NCBI GenBank assembly: GCA_007128315.1
Contig: SKXQ01000017.1
Span: 108,432 to 172,431, forward strand
Reading direction: 5' to 3'
Origin: Spirochaetaceae bacterium
GTDB taxonomy: Bacteria > Spirochaetota > Spirochaetia > DSM-27196 > SKKC01
DNA: 64,000 nucleotides
Part shown: positions 9,164-19,726 of the stretch, piece after piece
Layout of the letters: the number at the start of each line of letters is the position of its first letter
How positions within the stretch are numbered: the stretch's first letter is position 1
Position numbers and translations under genes: made by a program
Notes under the pieces: generated by a model
What the model was told of the DNA's origin: nothing
The model's input: the letters and a program-made list of their open reading frames with translations, nothing else
Database searches by the model: none

Positions 9164-11992
9164 TTATGTGGCCATCCTGAGTGTTTCCCGAAGGAATCTG
9201 CCCGTGTGTGACTGCTCAACACGTGAGATCTGCTCAGGTGTGCCTGTTGCGATCACAGAGCCCCCCTTATCCCCACCTTCCGGACCCAGGTCTATCACGT
9301 AATCGGCTGCTGCAATGACGTCAAGGTTATGCTCGATGAGTACAACGGTATTTCCGTCTTCAACAATCTGATTAAGAACCTGCAGCAGCTTCCGTATGTC
9401 GGTAAAATGCAAACCGGTCGTCGGCTCATCGAGCACGTAGATGGTTTTCCCGGTTGAACGCTTCGAAAGCTCGAGGGCGAGCTTGACCCGCTGCGCTTCG
9501 CCTCCGCTGAGCGTGAGAGCGCTCTGCCCGAGTTTCACGTACTCCAGTCCCACCGCACTAAGGGTCTCGAGCTTTCGTCGTACATTTGGAACCGCCGCGA
9601 AAAAAGCCTCGGCTTCTTCGACCGTGAGCTCGAGAATATCGTGGATTGATTTTCCCTTATAGTGAACCTCAAGCGTCTCCCGGTTAAAACGTTTCCCGTC
9701 GCAGACATCGCACATGACATATACGTCACTGAGAAAGTGCATTTCTATCTTGATTGTTCCGGCACCCTGGCAGTGCTCGCACCGTCCACCCTTGACGTTA
9801 AAGCTGAAACGCCCGGGTTTATATCCCCGGCTGCGACTCTCCGGCAGCGCCGCAAACAGATCCCTGATCATCCCGTACAGTCCGACGTAGGTGGCCGGAT
9901 TACTTCGAGGCGTCCGGCCGATGGGTTGCTGATCGATCTGTATGACCTTATCGAGCGCTTCAAGGCCATTTATCGCCCCGATTGGACCACCGGTGATCTG
10001 CGCCTTGTTCAGTGCACGGGCCAGCGCCGGATATAAGGTACCGGTCATCAGACTGGACTTCCCGCTCCCGGAGACCCCGGTAATCGCGATCATCGTTCCA
10101 AGCGGTAAAGAAACGTCTATGTTCTTGAGGTTGTTCAATGTACAGCCATCGATGCGCAGCAACGTACCGTTGCCGCTGCGTCGTTTATCGGGTGGCTGCA
10201 TTCGGTCCTTCCCTGAGAGGTATCGTCCGGTCGGGCTCTGCTCGCTTTCAAGGATTTCCTCAAGCGTCCCCTGCGCGACAATCTGGCCTCCGTGAACGCC
10301 GGCTCGTGGTCCCATATCGACAATGTGATCGGCGGACCTGATGGTCTGTTCATCGTGCTCGACAATGACGAGTGTGTTTCCAAGATCGCGAAGGCGTTTC
10401 AGCGTGCCTATAAGTCGCTCGTTATCCCGCTGATGCAGTCCGATCGTCGGTTCATCAAGTATGTAGAGAACTCCTACGAGACTGCTGCCAATCTGTGTCG
10501 CAAGGCGTATGCGCTGGCTTTCACCGCCAGAAAGGGTCGCTGCCTGCCTGTTCAGACTCAGGTACCCGAGGCCGACACTCAACAGGAAACCCAATCGCTC
10601 GCGGATTTCACGGATAACCTCTCCTGCAATCGTGGACTCAGTAGGGGTGAGTTGCAGGGTATCGAAATAACGCACGCACTCCGTGATGCTGAGCGTCGAG
10701 ACCTCGTGTATGCCTTTGCCACCGATTTTCACTGCAAGCGCTTCCGGCCGAAGCCGCTGTCCCTGGCAGGCATGACACGGGGTCCGGCTCATGAACGACT
10801 CAAGCCATTCGCGGACACCATCGGATGATGATTCGCGGTATCGACGTTCAAGATCCTGTATCATTCCCGGAAACTGCATCGAGTACTCGAATGTACTCGA
10901 GCCGCTGTCGTTCTCAACCTTTACCTGAAGACTGTCGGCGGAACCGCTGAAAAGCATTTCCCGGATTTCCGGGCTCAGTTCGGAGAACGGAGTATCAAGT
11001 GAAAAACGATAGTGTTCAGCGAGACTTTCGAAACGGCTTCGATGCCAGCTGGAATTCGGGTTGTACGCAGCCAGACCACCGTCAAGAAAACTCAGAGATG
11101 GATCTGGAACGAGCTTTTCCCGATCGAAAGTCATACTCATACCAAGACCATCGCACACGTGGCACGCCCCATGCGGGTTATTGAACGAGAACAGACGCGG
11201 TTCGAGTTCGGGAAAGACAATGTCGCTGTCTGCGTAGGCGTAATTCTGGTTATACACGTCCTCATGATCGCCGTCGTCGCGCTGGTAGAACACACGCACC
11301 GTACCGCCGGAGAGTTCAAGTGCCGTTTCTACCGACTGTGAGACGCGATTCTGCTGCCCGTTCCGTATCTTGATACGGTCGACCACGATATCAATTGAGT
11401 GCTGTCTGTTTTTTACCAGGTCAATGTCTTCTTCGACACTTTTGAAAACGCCATCCACCCGCACCCGGGTAAAACCCGCCTGCCTGGCATTATCGATCAC
11501 CCTCTTGTGCGTGCCTTTTCTGCTCTGTACGACAGGAGAAAGTATCTGCAGCTTTGTCCCTTCCTGCGCCGCGAGAATACGATCGACGATTTCGTCAATC
11601 GACTGCTTCTCGATAACCGCGCCCGTGGTCGGATCGTGGGGAGTTCCTATCCTGGCGTATAGCAGTCGCAGATAATCGTGAATCTCGGTTACGGTTCCGA
11701 CCGTCGATCGCGGGTTACGGTTCGTGGTCTTCTGCTCGATAGAGATCGCGGGGCTCAGCCCGTCTATATAGTCAATATCCGGCTTGTCCAGGCGTCCGAG
11801 AAACTGTCGCGCGTACGCGGACAGGCTTTCGACATAGCGTCTCTGTCCTTCTGCAAACAGCGTATCGAAGGCCAGACTCGACTTACCACTCCCGCTCATT
11901 CCGGTAATCACGATAAAACGATCCCGCGGAAGGTCGACGTTGATGTTCTTCAGGTTATGCTCGCGCGCACCGCGGATACGGATACTGTTCAT
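9164..11992 (-). CDS. uvrA: Excinuclease ABC subunit A
   Basis: DNA-damage recognition ATPase of nucleotide excision repair, 942 residues from the ATG at 11992, which has GGGAG upstream. An upstream in-frame extension to 12118 would run into the neighbouring gene and is rejected. Two ABC modules are present: Walker [10 protein letters not shown] (about 31-39) and GVSGSGKSS, and two LSGGE signatures. The second zinc module (CEHCQGAG then CDVCDGKR) is intact. In the first zinc finger only the second cysteine pair is kept (Cys277, Cys280); the first pair is replaced by Tyr253 and Ser256. See findings. Confidence 0.97.
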   Translation of the reverse strand: MNSIRIRGAREHNLKNINVDLPRDRFIVITGMSGSGKSSLAFDTLFAEGQRRYVESLSAYARQFLGRLDKPDIDYIDGLSPAISIEQKTTNRNPRSTVGTVTEIHDYLRLLYARIGTPHDPTTGAVIEKQSIDEIVDRILAAQEGTKLQILSPVVQSRKGTHKRVIDNARQAGFTRVRVDGVFKSVEEDIDLVKNRQHSIDIVVDRIKIRNGQQNRVSQSVETALELSGGTVRVFYQRDDGDHEDVYNQNYAYADSDIVFPELEPRLFSFNNPHGACHVCDGLGMSMTFDREKLVPDPSLSFLDGGLAAYNPNSSWHRSRFESLAEHYRFSLDTPFSELSPEIREMLFSGSADSLQVKVENDSGSSTFEYSMQFPGMIQDLERRYRESSSDGVREWLESFMSRTPCHACQGQRLRPEALAVKIGGKGIHEVSTLSITECVRYFDTLQLTPTESTIAGEVIREIRERLGFLLSVGLGYLSLNRQAATLSGGESQRIRLATQIGSSLVGVLYILDEPTIGLHQRDNERLIGTLKRLRDLGNTLVIVEHDEQTIRSADHIVDMGPRAGVHGGQIVAQGTLEEILESEQSPTGRYLSGKDRMQPPDKRRSGNGTLLRIDGCTLNNLKNIDVSLPLGTMIAITGVSGSGKSSLMTGTLYPALARALNKAQITGGPIGAINGLEALDKVIQIDQQPIGRTPRSNPATYVGLYGMIRDLFAALPESRSRGYKPGRFSFNVKGGRCEHCQGAGTIKIEMHFLSDVYVMCDVCDGKRFNRETLEVHYKGKSIHDILELTVEEAEAFFAAVPNVRRKLETLSAVGLEYVKLGQSALTLSGGEAQRVKLALELSKRSTGKTIYVLDEPTTGLHFTDIRKLLQVLNQIVEDGNTVVLIEHNLDVIAAADYVIDLGPEGGDKGGSVIATGTPEQISRVEQSHTGRFLRETLRMAT

Positions 11993-12012
11993 GTACTCCC
12001 GGCAGGCAGTTG

Positions 12013-12915
12013 TCAGCGCATCGGAGGTCCCGGATTTACCGGTCGGTCGGCCGCGAGCTGCCTGGATGCATACTCCGCGGCGTCGCCTGCAATGGCCTGC
12101 CGTGAAACAAACTGCCATAATTCACGCGCGCGCGTCGAGGCTCCCCCGCCGCCACCGTAGAAATACATCGCGTCACCGAGATATGCAATCGCCCAATACA
12201 CGTTTCGTTGATCGAGAAACTCGTTGATCTGCCGGGTCTGTCGTATATCGTCGGTAAACCTGTACAGGTCAATGAAGGTATACCTGGGCTCTATTCTGCG
12301 GTAGTACTCGATTGCGAGGCTGTACGTGTCCAGCAGGTAGAAAAGCAGATGTTGAAGCGAATCATCCCTCCCGGATCGAAGGAGATGCATGCCGAACTCG
12401 TAATGGGCAGCAGCAAAAGGTCCAGGTGTCAGGCGGTACAGCTCCAGCGCACGTGCCAGACTCTGTCGAATAAACACCTGCTCGATGTTCGCACGTCGTG
12501 ACATACTCGCTGCACCGGTGAACTCGTCGTTGTACTCGAAGAGCGCATACATGGTCTGCTCGTAGGCAAACATTCTATCCATGCGAAGGTGCTGTCGTGC
12601 GAGTTCGTGATAGGTACGCACACGGTCTTCCGGGATTGCAAACGAGCCACTGTTCAAAGCCCGGTCGAAGTGCCTCAGCGCCTGCTGGTCGTCCCCGAGA
12701 TCGACAAATATGCGGGCCATGTGTCGGTGGGCCTCCGGAATATAGCCTTCATCTTCTTCGATTATCGTGCGAAAGCGTCTGAGAGCCCCGGCGTGGTTTC
12801 CGTTGCGAAGCTCACGTCGTGCAAGCTCTATGTCAAGACTGGTTGTCTGACCGAACCCTGCGGCGGGAATGAGAAGAAAAAGGTACAGAAAAACGAACGC
12901 CGGATGTCGAACCAT
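12013..12915 (-). CDS. Exported TPR-containing protein of unknown function
   Basis: 300 residues. An N-terminal signal peptide ([17 protein letters not shown]) is followed by TPR-like helices ([36 protein letters not shown]) over about residues 30-100. The rest is helical with several conserved-looking aromatic residues and a glycine run ([10 protein letters not shown]). It ends 20 bases before uvrA, so the two are probably cotranscribed. No catalytic motif is seen. A TTGACC sequence and TAATGG lie just ahead of the ATG, but their spacing (15) is poor, so the promoter is unproven. Confidence 0.65.
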   Translation of the reverse strand: MVRHPAFVFLYLFLLIPAAGFGQTTSLDIELARRELRNGNHAGALRRFRTIIEEDEGYIPEAHRHMARIFVDLGDDQQALRHFDRALNSGSFAIPEDRVRTYHELARQHLRMDRMFAYEQTMYALFEYNDEFTGAASMSRRANIEQVFIRQSLARALELYRLTPGPFAAAHYEFGMHLLRSGRDDSLQHLLFYLLDTYSLAIEYYRRIEPRYTFIDLYRFTDDIRQTRQINEFLDQRNVYWAIAYLGDAMYFYGGGGGASTRARELWQFVSRQAIAGDAAEYASRQLAADRPVNPGPPMR

Positions 12916-12953
12916 ACGACCATTATCGGCAAAAAGGACCGGTCAAACCAGTG

Positions 12954-12981
12954 GCGGACACTTCAGGCCTGAAGTGCCCGC
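12954..12981. repeat. Perfect-core inverted repeat between atpK and the TPR gene
   Basis: CACTTCAGGCCTGAAGTG is an 18-base perfect palindrome. Flanking GCGG and CCGC extend the stem by four pairs after one mismatch. It sits just past the atpK stop on the minus strand and could end the V-ATPase transcript, but no T-run follows on that strand, so an operator or protein-bound site is equally possible. Confidence 0.55.
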
Positions 12982-12991
12982 GAGCCCGTCG

Positions 12992-13423
12992 TTACAGGCT
13001 GATCAGACCGAAGGCCATTACAAGCAATGCGACGCTTTCGATAATCCCAAGGGCGAGAAGGAAGTTCACGAAACCTTTTCCCGTATCCGCGAGGGCATCC
13101 GAGGCAACGGCACCTGCGCGACCCTGAAAGAGCGCGGACATACCTATCGCTATACCACCGATCACGCCGAAGCCAAGCATGAGTGCCGGGTCGCTATTCG
13201 CCTCTGCCGCTGCAATGATCTGATTCATGAGCAGAAAGCCGTAAATGGTCTGCGTAAGAGGTGCTCCAACAAACACGAGAAGCAGAAACGGTGCAGGCTT
13301 GTTCTGCTGATAACAGCGTTTCCATGCTCCTGCCGCCGCCATTCCTGCACTGCCTGTTCCAATCGCTGACCCAATTCCGGCGAAGGCCAGAGCCGATCCA
13401 ACTGCTAATAATCCCCAATCCAT
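12992..13423 (-). CDS. atpK: V-type ATPase subunit K (membrane c-ring proteolipid)
   Basis: 143-residue four-helix proteolipid made of two homologous hairpins; it forms the ion-carrying rotor ring in the membrane. Helix 2 has PLTQTIYGF, helix 3 has FQGR, and helix 4 has IIESVALL with the ion-binding Glu. The Thr-Gln-x-x-Tyr, Gln and Glu pattern matches the sodium ligands known from Enterococcus hirae NtpK. The start at 13423 has AAGGAG upstream. It is the last gene of the ATPase operon, 21 bases after atpI. Confidence 0.95.
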   Translation of the reverse strand: MDWGLLAVGSALAFAGIGSAIGTGSAGMAAAGAWKRCYQQNKPAPFLLLVFVGAPLTQTIYGFLLMNQIIAAAEANSDPALMLGFGVIGGIAIGMSALFQGRAGAVASDALADTGKGFVNFLLALGIIESVALLVMAFGLISL

Positions 13424-13444
13424 ATATATGTACTCCTTCTTGCT

Positions 13445-15277
13445 CTATGACTGCCGAACGTATTGAAAAGGTTTGTACTCGCTTCCTGACCATTCCATTC
13501 CGAGATGACCTGAGAACTCGAGCATGTTTAGTCGTATTCCGTGAACCAGAACCGACATCCCTCCCATCGCAACATTCAGCGAATGTCCAATTAACAGAAT
13601 AATAATCATTGCGACAGGATTACCCGTCCCAATTGCCAGTTCATTTGCTGCAATCGCTATTTCGACACTTGCAAGCCCCACGGCAAACAGCCGAATGTAG
13701 CTGACCGTATCGGCAAACGCATTAATACTGCTGAGCGCAGTCTGAATCAGATTCGGTACCGAAAGACCCTTCGCGACACCCCTGAAGAAATTTCCTTCCT
13801 GATTCGAGAATAGAATCACGGCGACGACACCCACCCCCGCAGCAATCGGTGTCGCGTCGAGAAGCGGATACACCTCTTCATTCACAACAAGATTCAGCAC
13901 AAGGTTGTAGACCGCCAGTACCACCGACAGCCAGCCGAGTTCGCCGAGAGCTTTCAGTTTGTGGGATCCCCGCAACTCGTCGATCGTGTTCCACAGGTGC
14001 GCGACAGAGAGCTGCATTGCGGCGAGAGTAAAACAGATAAACAGCAGGTTCTCGGTGCTTACCGCCTCGAAATTGTTCAGAGCCGGTACGACGAGCGCTC
14101 CGAGAAACGCCGTCTCGGAAAGTGGCTCGTATCCGAACCACACGCCTGTAACAGAACCCCAGAACACCGTTGCGAGGCTCAGAACGTACAGTAGAAGTAT
14201 CGGAGGCCCGACCGTTTTTCGCTGTTTCCTGAAACTCACCGTCAGCACGATTGCCGTCGTAAAAAGCAGCAATCCGTACCCGGCGTCGCTGATGATCATC
14301 GCAAAGAATACGGTAAAGAACACCAGGAACGGAAAACTGATGTCACGCTCGTGATAACCGGGAACTGTCTTTATCAGATCAAAGACCGGAGCAATCAGTC
14401 GGGAAACACCTTTTCGACGGATATGAACCGGAACAGCGTCGTCCGACTCAGGTTCCTGTATCAGCAGTCCCCAGCCATGTTCGGAAGCCGCTTTCCGGAC
14501 TGTGGAAACGGTGTCCTCCGGCACCCATCCCGTGATGTACCGTACCGGGCCATCCTCCTGCATCGTACCACGGACAAGAAGATACTCCTCTTCCGCGAGC
14601 AGTCGTTCCTGTTCGTCGACAAGCGTCCGGGAAAATGAGGAAAGCATTCGCATTTCTTCCCGGATGGCGTTCATTTCACGTTCTGTCTGCTCGACTGAAC
14701 GCGCGACCTCGTCGAGTGTTTTCTCAGGTCGCGGGTAGTAACCGGCCGGTGGCTGCTCGCCTCCCCGTTGCACGAGCAGGACGTGAACCAGGGTCTTCTC
14801 CTGGCGAACGACAAAACGCGTACCTTCGCCGCCGAAACGAGCGTAGCGGTCGGGGGAAAGTCTGTAGAGATATACACGGCAATCAGAGTTATCGAGCTCC
14901 CTGAGAAGCTCCGGGTCCGCGTTCTCCCACGGTTGGATTCTGTGTTTTTCGTCCTCAAGCTGATCGCGGGTATCCTGGAGAAACGCGAGACGTTCGTCGA
15001 GTTCCAACAGCCGCGAAACCACCGCCGATGCATCCACGTTTCCGCCATCGGTCTGAAGGGTTTCCGGAATGTCGTGGTACTCAAGCGGCTCATCGACGAG
15101 TAGTCTGATCGCCCGCTGTATTCTGTCGAGTTTGTGACTGATGTCCGAGCTCAGAGAAGGTTTCTGGCTCTGTTCGGTGTTCACATGCAGGACACCGATC
15201 CCTCCAAGCTCTTCGACGGTCCTGTCCAACCGCGACTCCAGGGTCAGAACATAGACCTTCTTCATTGGAACAATCAT
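13445..15277 (-). CDS. atpI: V-type ATPase subunit I (a-type stator)
   Basis: 610 residues: a cytoplasmic N-terminal half with coiled-coil segments (about 1-290) and a C-terminal membrane half with about seven or eight transmembrane helices. The family signature SYIRLFAVGLASVEIA is present and contains the essential Arg of the ion half-channel. It couples ion flow to rotor motion and holds the stator. The ATG at 15277 overlaps the atpD stop by 4 bases, indicating coupled translation. Confidence 0.95.
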   Translation of the reverse strand: MIVPMKKVYVLTLESRLDRTVEELGGIGVLHVNTEQSQKPSLSSDISHKLDRIQRAIRLLVDEPLEYHDIPETLQTDGGNVDASAVVSRLLELDERLAFLQDTRDQLEDEKHRIQPWENADPELLRELDNSDCRVYLYRLSPDRYARFGGEGTRFVVRQEKTLVHVLLVQRGGEQPPAGYYPRPEKTLDEVARSVEQTEREMNAIREEMRMLSSFSRTLVDEQERLLAEEEYLLVRGTMQEDGPVRYITGWVPEDTVSTVRKAASEHGWGLLIQEPESDDAVPVHIRRKGVSRLIAPVFDLIKTVPGYHERDISFPFLVFFTVFFAMIISDAGYGLLLFTTAIVLTVSFRKQRKTVGPPILLLYVLSLATVFWGSVTGVWFGYEPLSETAFLGALVVPALNNFEAVSTENLLFICFTLAAMQLSVAHLWNTIDELRGSHKLKALGELGWLSVVLAVYNLVLNLVVNEEVYPLLDATPIAAGVGVVAVILFSNQEGNFFRGVAKGLSVPNLIQTALSSINAFADTVSYIRLFAVGLASVEIAIAANELAIGTGNPVAMIIILLIGHSLNVAMGGMSVLVHGIRLNMLEFSGHLGMEWSGSEYKPFQYVRQS

Positions 15278-15876
15278 TCGCTCGCTCCCCGCGTGATCTT
15301 GTTCTTCGATATTTTTCCGCGTACTACCTCGGCTGTCTGCTGGTCGCCGAGGTAGATTCGTATCGTGCGAATGTTGTTCCTCGTCTCGGGAATCTTTACT
15401 TTCTCGAAAAGATTGACTCGCTGCGAAGTAATACGAAGCTCCTCGCCAAGTATTTCGAGTTGTCGATCCAGGACGCGAAGTTCCGCATCGCAGGTAAGGA
15501 TCTTCTTGAGCGCGTCTATCCCTCGATCCACCCAGAGCGGATACACGTAAAGATCGTAGTCGCTTACGTTGAACTCGAGCTCCACAAATACCGGAATATC
15601 GATTCCCGCGATGTTTCCGGAGTCGGTGACGAAACGTTCCACAGTCAAAAGCGTATCGAGGCGGATATCGTCCGAAAAAACCGACACCCAGTCGTTCAGA
15701 TCGTCTGCTATGGATGATCTGCGACGATCCACATCCCGCTTCTGTGCTTCGACCTGACGAATAACCATCTGCAACTGCTGTTTTTTCAGCTGCAGGGTCG
15801 GCAGATATCGCTCGAAGCGTTTGAGCTGGTCTTTCTGGTTCTTCAGCTCATTTTTGGTGAGCTTTACCTGAGCCAT
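15274..15876 (-). CDS. atpD: V-type ATPase subunit D (central stalk)
   Basis: 200-residue rotor-axle subunit with the coiled-coil N-terminus (KLTKNELKNQKDQLKRFERY) and the C-terminal helix typical of subunit D. It links the A3B3 head to the membrane rotor. It is separated from atpB by 3 bases and overlaps atpI by 4, so expression is coupled. Confidence 0.93.
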   Translation of the reverse strand: MAQVKLTKNELKNQKDQLKRFERYLPTLQLKKQQLQMVIRQVEAQKRDVDRRRSSIADDLNDWVSVFSDDIRLDTLLTVERFVTDSGNIAGIDIPVFVELEFNVSDYDLYVYPLWVDRGIDALKKILTCDAELRVLDRQLEILGEELRITSQRVNLFEKVKIPETRNNIRTIRIYLGDQQTAEVVRGKISKNKITRGASE

Positions 15877-15879
15877 ATA

Positions 15880-17202
15880 CTACGCGGTCTCCTGCTCGTC
15901 TCGTATGCTCTTCCTGGGCCAGAACTGGTCAAGGAGTTTGGACTGGAGTCCGGTTTCATCGGACTGGAAACACTCGGCAAGTATTTCCCAACCAAGATCA
16001 AGCGCTTCTTCGAGCGGAATATTGACCGTAAGGTCCATCATTTTCGCTTCAAAAAGCGCTCCGTAGCGAAGGAGCTTCTGGTCCCACTCGCTCATGCGAA
16101 AACCCATCGACTTTTTCTCGACGCTTTCCTTGTAGTTCGCATAAAGCCGGATCATCCCGTCCATGAGACCTCGATGGTCGGCACGGGTTGTATCGTTCAC
16201 CATCTGCTTGAGTCGGCTCAAGGATCCGAACGGTTCGATGCGTCCTCCGCGCAGGTAGTACTGCCCTTCGGTGATATAACCGGTGTTGTCGGGTACCGGG
16301 TGCGTCACGTCGTCACCGGGCATCGTAGTTACTCCGAGTGTCGTGATCGAACCCGCTCCCTCAAAGTCGACCGCCTTCTCGTAACGGGCCGCCAGCTGAC
16401 TGTAAAGGTCTCCGGGGTATCCGCGGTTTGAAGGTACCTGTTCCATGGTTATCGCGATTTCCTTGAGACTGTCTGCGAAGTTGGTCATATCGGTGAGAAG
16501 AACCAGTACGCGCTTTCCCTGAAGCGCAAACTTCTCCGCGACCGCGAGAGAAATATCCGGCACCATCAGACATTCAACGACTGGATCACTCGCGGTGTGA
16601 ACGAAGAAAATCGTTCGGTCCATGGCTCCACCCTTTTCAAGGGTATCGCGAAAGAACAGGAAGTCGTCGTACTTGAGTCCCATGCCACCGAGGATTATCA
16701 GGTCAACTTCGGCCTGCATGGCAATACGGGAAAGCAGCTCATTGTATGGCTCACCCGACACGCTGAAGATCGGAAGTTTCTGACTTTCGACAAGCGTATT
16801 GAACAGATCAATCATGGGAATACCCGTTCGGATCATGTTCCGGGGAATTATCCGTTTACTCGGGTTAACCGAAGGTCCCCCGATCTCTATGAGGTTCTCT
16901 TCGAGGGTTGGCCCTTTGTCGCGCGGTCGGCCGCTCCCGTCGAAAATCCGTCCGAGCAGGTTATCCGAAAAACTCACCTGCATGGGCCTGCCGAGGAACT
17001 GTACCTCGTCACCGGTAGATACACCCCGGCCACCGGAGTAGACCTGAAGGCTGACCTTGTTTCCCCGGAGACGGATAACCTCAGCAAGGCTCTTTCCGTG
17101 GCCGCTCGTCACGAGAGCCAGCTCACTGTATCTCACGTCTTCGGCAGTCACCGTAATAACGTTGCCTGCGATTTCTTCTATTCTTGAATAGATCTTCTTC
17201 AT
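15880..17202 (-). CDS. atpB: V-type ATPase subunit B (non-catalytic head subunit)
   Basis: 440 residues, homologous to subunit A but lacking a functional Walker A: the loop region reads [41 protein letters not shown] and the late [11 protein letters not shown] region match the family. The start has AGGACACC upstream. It lies between atpA and atpD in the usual bacterial V-ATPase order. Confidence 0.96.
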   Translation of the reverse strand: MKKIYSRIEEIAGNVITVTAEDVRYSELALVTSGHGKSLAEVIRLRGNKVSLQVYSGGRGVSTGDEVQFLGRPMQVSFSDNLLGRIFDGSGRPRDKGPTLEENLIEIGGPSVNPSKRIIPRNMIRTGIPMIDLFNTLVESQKLPIFSVSGEPYNELLSRIAMQAEVDLIILGGMGLKYDDFLFFRDTLEKGGAMDRTIFFVHTASDPVVECLMVPDISLAVAEKFALQGKRVLVLLTDMTNFADSLKEIAITMEQVPSNRGYPGDLYSQLAARYEKAVDFEGAGSITTLGVTTMPGDDVTHPVPDNTGYITEGQYYLRGGRIEPFGSLSRLKQMVNDTTRADHRGLMDGMIRLYANYKESVEKKSMGFRMSEWDQKLLRYGALFEAKMMDLTVNIPLEEALDLGWEILAECFQSDETGLQSKLLDQFWPRKSIRDEQETA

Positions 17203-17224
17203 AGTTACAGGTGTCCTTTCCTAA

Positions 17225-19006
17225 TCAGCCTACAGCACTGCCGACACGATTGCGAATTTCTTCCGCCGTGGAATCATAGCCGGTTCGTTTCTCATTGATG
17301 AGTTTGACCAGTTCAGCTTCTCGAGACGCGAAGGCGTCGCTTTCCCACTCTGACGTGTTGTAGTCCAGGTATATCTGTCGCAGTTGATTGAAGTAACTTC
17401 GAGCGTTGTCCTTATCGTGCAGATCGAATTCGGAAGCGAGCACATCGAAGAGAATCCGAAAAATATGGCGCTGCCGCTCTATAGTCACCGAGCCGTCGAC
17501 TGGATCAAAACTGTTCTGCTGCATATACGCGCTGTCGAGAAACTCACTTTTCTGATAAAGCACGAAGTCTTCGAGACTTGTTCCCTCTTCACCGACGACC
17601 TTCATCATCTGACTGACTTCGTTTCCCCGCAGGAGGATGTCCCGACAATACGCAACCAGCTCATCGTTAATGGCGCTTGGGTATTTACTCCAGCTCTCGA
17701 GCGGATGTATCGCGGGATATTTTCTCGCATCGGACCGTTCGCGGGAAAGTCCGTGGAACGCGCCGACAACCTTGAGCGTCGCCTGAGTGACCGGTTCTTC
17801 AAAGTTTCCACCGGCAGGACTTACCGTACCACCTATGGTTACCGAACCGAACGAACCATCTTTCAGGCGAACAACGCCTGCGCGTTCGTAAAAGGATGCA
17901 ATGACGCTTTCAAGGTACGCAGGAAATGCCTCTTCACCGGGAATTTCCTCAAGGCGCCCTGACATTTCGCGCATTGCCTGCGCCCAGCGGCTCGTTGAGT
18001 CAGCGAGAAGAAGAACATTCAGTCCCATCTGACGGTAGTACTCAGCGATCGTGACCGCCGTATAGACCGATGCTTCGCGCGATGCAACCGGCATGGAACT
18101 TGTATTACAGATGATAACCGTGCGCTCCATGAGCGTGCGTCCGGTTCTCGGGTCCGTCAGCTCGGGGAACTCCTGCAAGGTCTCAACCACCTCTCCGGCA
18201 CGTTCCCCGCATGCCGCGACGATAACGATATCAACCTCGGCATGCCTGCTGGTAATCTGCTGAAGGACTGTCTTGCCTGCTCCGAACGGGCCTGGTATGC
18301 AGTACGTGCCGCCCCGGGCGACCGGGAAAAAGGTGTCGATCATGCGGATTTTAGTGACCATGGGCTCAGTCGGTTTGTAACGTTCCTCGAAAAGCGAGAT
18401 CGCCCGTTTTACCGGCCACTCAAACAGCATGCTGAGATCCTGTGTCGTACCTTTTGCGTCTTCGATCTGACAGATCGTATCATCAACTTTGTAACTGCCT
18501 TTCGGTGCGACCTTCCTGACAGTCCACTCGCCGGAAATATTGAACGGAACCATAATGCGATGATCGAAAATGCCTTCGGGAACGGTCCCTATTGTGTCCC
18601 CCGCGCTCACCGTCGCCCCGGCTTCCAGTTTCGGGGTAAACTCCCACGATCGGGCCTTGTCGATCGCATCGAGGTAAAGACCTCGTTTGAGAAAGAATCC
18701 CGCCTGTTCCGCAAGCTGTGGCAGTGGATTCTGGAGACCGTCATACACCTGCCCTAGCAGACCGGGGCCAAGCTCGACTGCAAGCATCTCACCGCTGAAC
18801 TCGACGGTATCTCCGACGCCAATACCGCCGGTCTGTTCGAAGACCTGCATTTCCGCCTGTTTACCGCGAATGCGAATAACTTCGCTCTTCAGCTTCTGAT
18901 CTCCAACACTGATGTATCCGACCTCGTTCAGGGAAACATCACCCTTAACGTCGACGGTGACCATGTTCCCGTTTACTCCAAATACTGTGCCTGTTGTTCT
19001 GGTCAT
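17225..19006 (-). CDS. atpA: V-type ATPase subunit A (catalytic)
   Basis: 593-residue catalytic subunit with Walker A GPFGAGKT (about 230-237), the RxGE-type motif CGERAGEVVE, the large V-type non-homologous insert around residues 90-190, and DSTSRWAQAMREMSGR. The ATG at 19006 is chosen over a GTG eight codons earlier because MTRTTGTVFGVNGN matches the family N-terminus and a GGAG lies upstream. It is part of the operon from 20341 to 12992. Confidence 0.97.
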   Translation of the reverse strand: MTRTTGTVFGVNGNMVTVDVKGDVSLNEVGYISVGDQKLKSEVIRIRGKQAEMQVFEQTGGIGVGDTVEFSGEMLAVELGPGLLGQVYDGLQNPLPQLAEQAGFFLKRGLYLDAIDKARSWEFTPKLEAGATVSAGDTIGTVPEGIFDHRIMVPFNISGEWTVRKVAPKGSYKVDDTICQIEDAKGTTQDLSMLFEWPVKRAISLFEERYKPTEPMVTKIRMIDTFFPVARGGTYCIPGPFGAGKTVLQQITSRHAEVDIVIVAACGERAGEVVETLQEFPELTDPRTGRTLMERTVIICNTSSMPVASREASVYTAVTIAEYYRQMGLNVLLLADSTSRWAQAMREMSGRLEEIPGEEAFPAYLESVIASFYERAGVVRLKDGSFGSVTIGGTVSPAGGNFEEPVTQATLKVVGAFHGLSRERSDARKYPAIHPLESWSKYPSAINDELVAYCRDILLRGNEVSQMMKVVGEEGTSLEDFVLYQKSEFLDSAYMQQNSFDPVDGSVTIERQRHIFRILFDVLASEFDLHDKDNARSYFNQLRQIYLDYNTSEWESDAFASREAELVKLINEKRTGYDSTAEEIRNRVGSAVG

Positions 19007-19075
19007 TGTACTGTTACTCCGGTTCCCCACACCTGTTCACGCCCGTTTCCGGTGCACTCATTCCTGGGCAGGGCC

Positions 19076-19720
19076 TTACAGATTTTGTATTGCACCCATT
19101 TGATCGAGAACCGAATCATATCGCTTCTCGAATACGCTGCGTCCGTTTTCTGCGGTCTGCAGTGCACGCCGGGTCACAAGCTGAAGCTTGAGGTAATACA
19201 CCACAAGCCTGTCGATATCAAAAAAATGTCCAACTTCTAGTTCATCCAGGAATCTGTACCGCGCTCTGTCAAGGACATGTTCAGCATCCAGAGGGTTCGC
19301 CGCAGCGTGTGCTTCACGGGCGATCTCATGGACATAATTGTCTTCGATGTGATCGGAGGATCGAAGGTATGCGTTCTGCCGATTCGGATCTTCCGTCCGA
19401 ACGCGGATCAGGGCATTCCTGAGATTCCTCTCGAAGCGGAGCCAGTGTAAAGCCGCGCCGGAACCGGCTACGGCATCCGCATCGCTGACGGGCTCGGCAC
19501 CATCACCAGTGGAGTTGCCGGTGCTTTCGGAGCCGTCTCGAAGCGGCCCGAGTTCGTCGGCTACCTCGGACGGCTCGAGCGATGCGCCGCGAAGCGTCTG
19601 GTAGTCGGTCGGAGTCAGCTGTTCTCGAGTGAACTCAAGAAATCCTTCGATTGTCCACGGAGGTTCCGAATCAAGCGAGACCCCGGGCAATGCAGCTACG
19701 GCGTAGTAATACTGTGCCAA
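19076..19720 (-). CDS. DUF2764-like protein of the V-ATPase operon
   Basis: 214-residue soluble protein starting at a TTG with CGGAG upstream (19720). The opening AQYYYAVAALPGVSLDSEPP resembles DUF2764, a family found in V-ATPase operons of spirochaetes and Bacteroidetes between E and A. An acidic, Gly/Ser/Thr-rich stretch lies at about residues 55-90, followed by helical segments. Its role is unknown; location suggests an accessory or peripheral-stalk part in a system lacking separate C, F and G genes. That is inference from position. Confidence 0.7.
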   Translation of the reverse strand: MAQYYYAVAALPGVSLDSEPPWTIEGFLEFTREQLTPTDYQTLRGASLEPSEVADELGPLRDGSESTGNSTGDGAEPVSDADAVAGSGAALHWLRFERNLRNALIRVRTEDPNRQNAYLRSSDHIEDNYVHEIAREAHAAANPLDAEHVLDRARYRFLDELEVGHFFDIDRLVVYYLKLQLVTRRALQTAENGRSVFEKRYDSVLDQMGAIQNL

Positions 19721-19726
19721 GGCTCG

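Noticed and set aside
11993..12118. 42-codon N-terminal extension of uvrA
   Set aside because: It overlaps the neighbouring TPR gene, and the ATG at 11992 matches the conserved UvrA N-terminus with a ribosome site.
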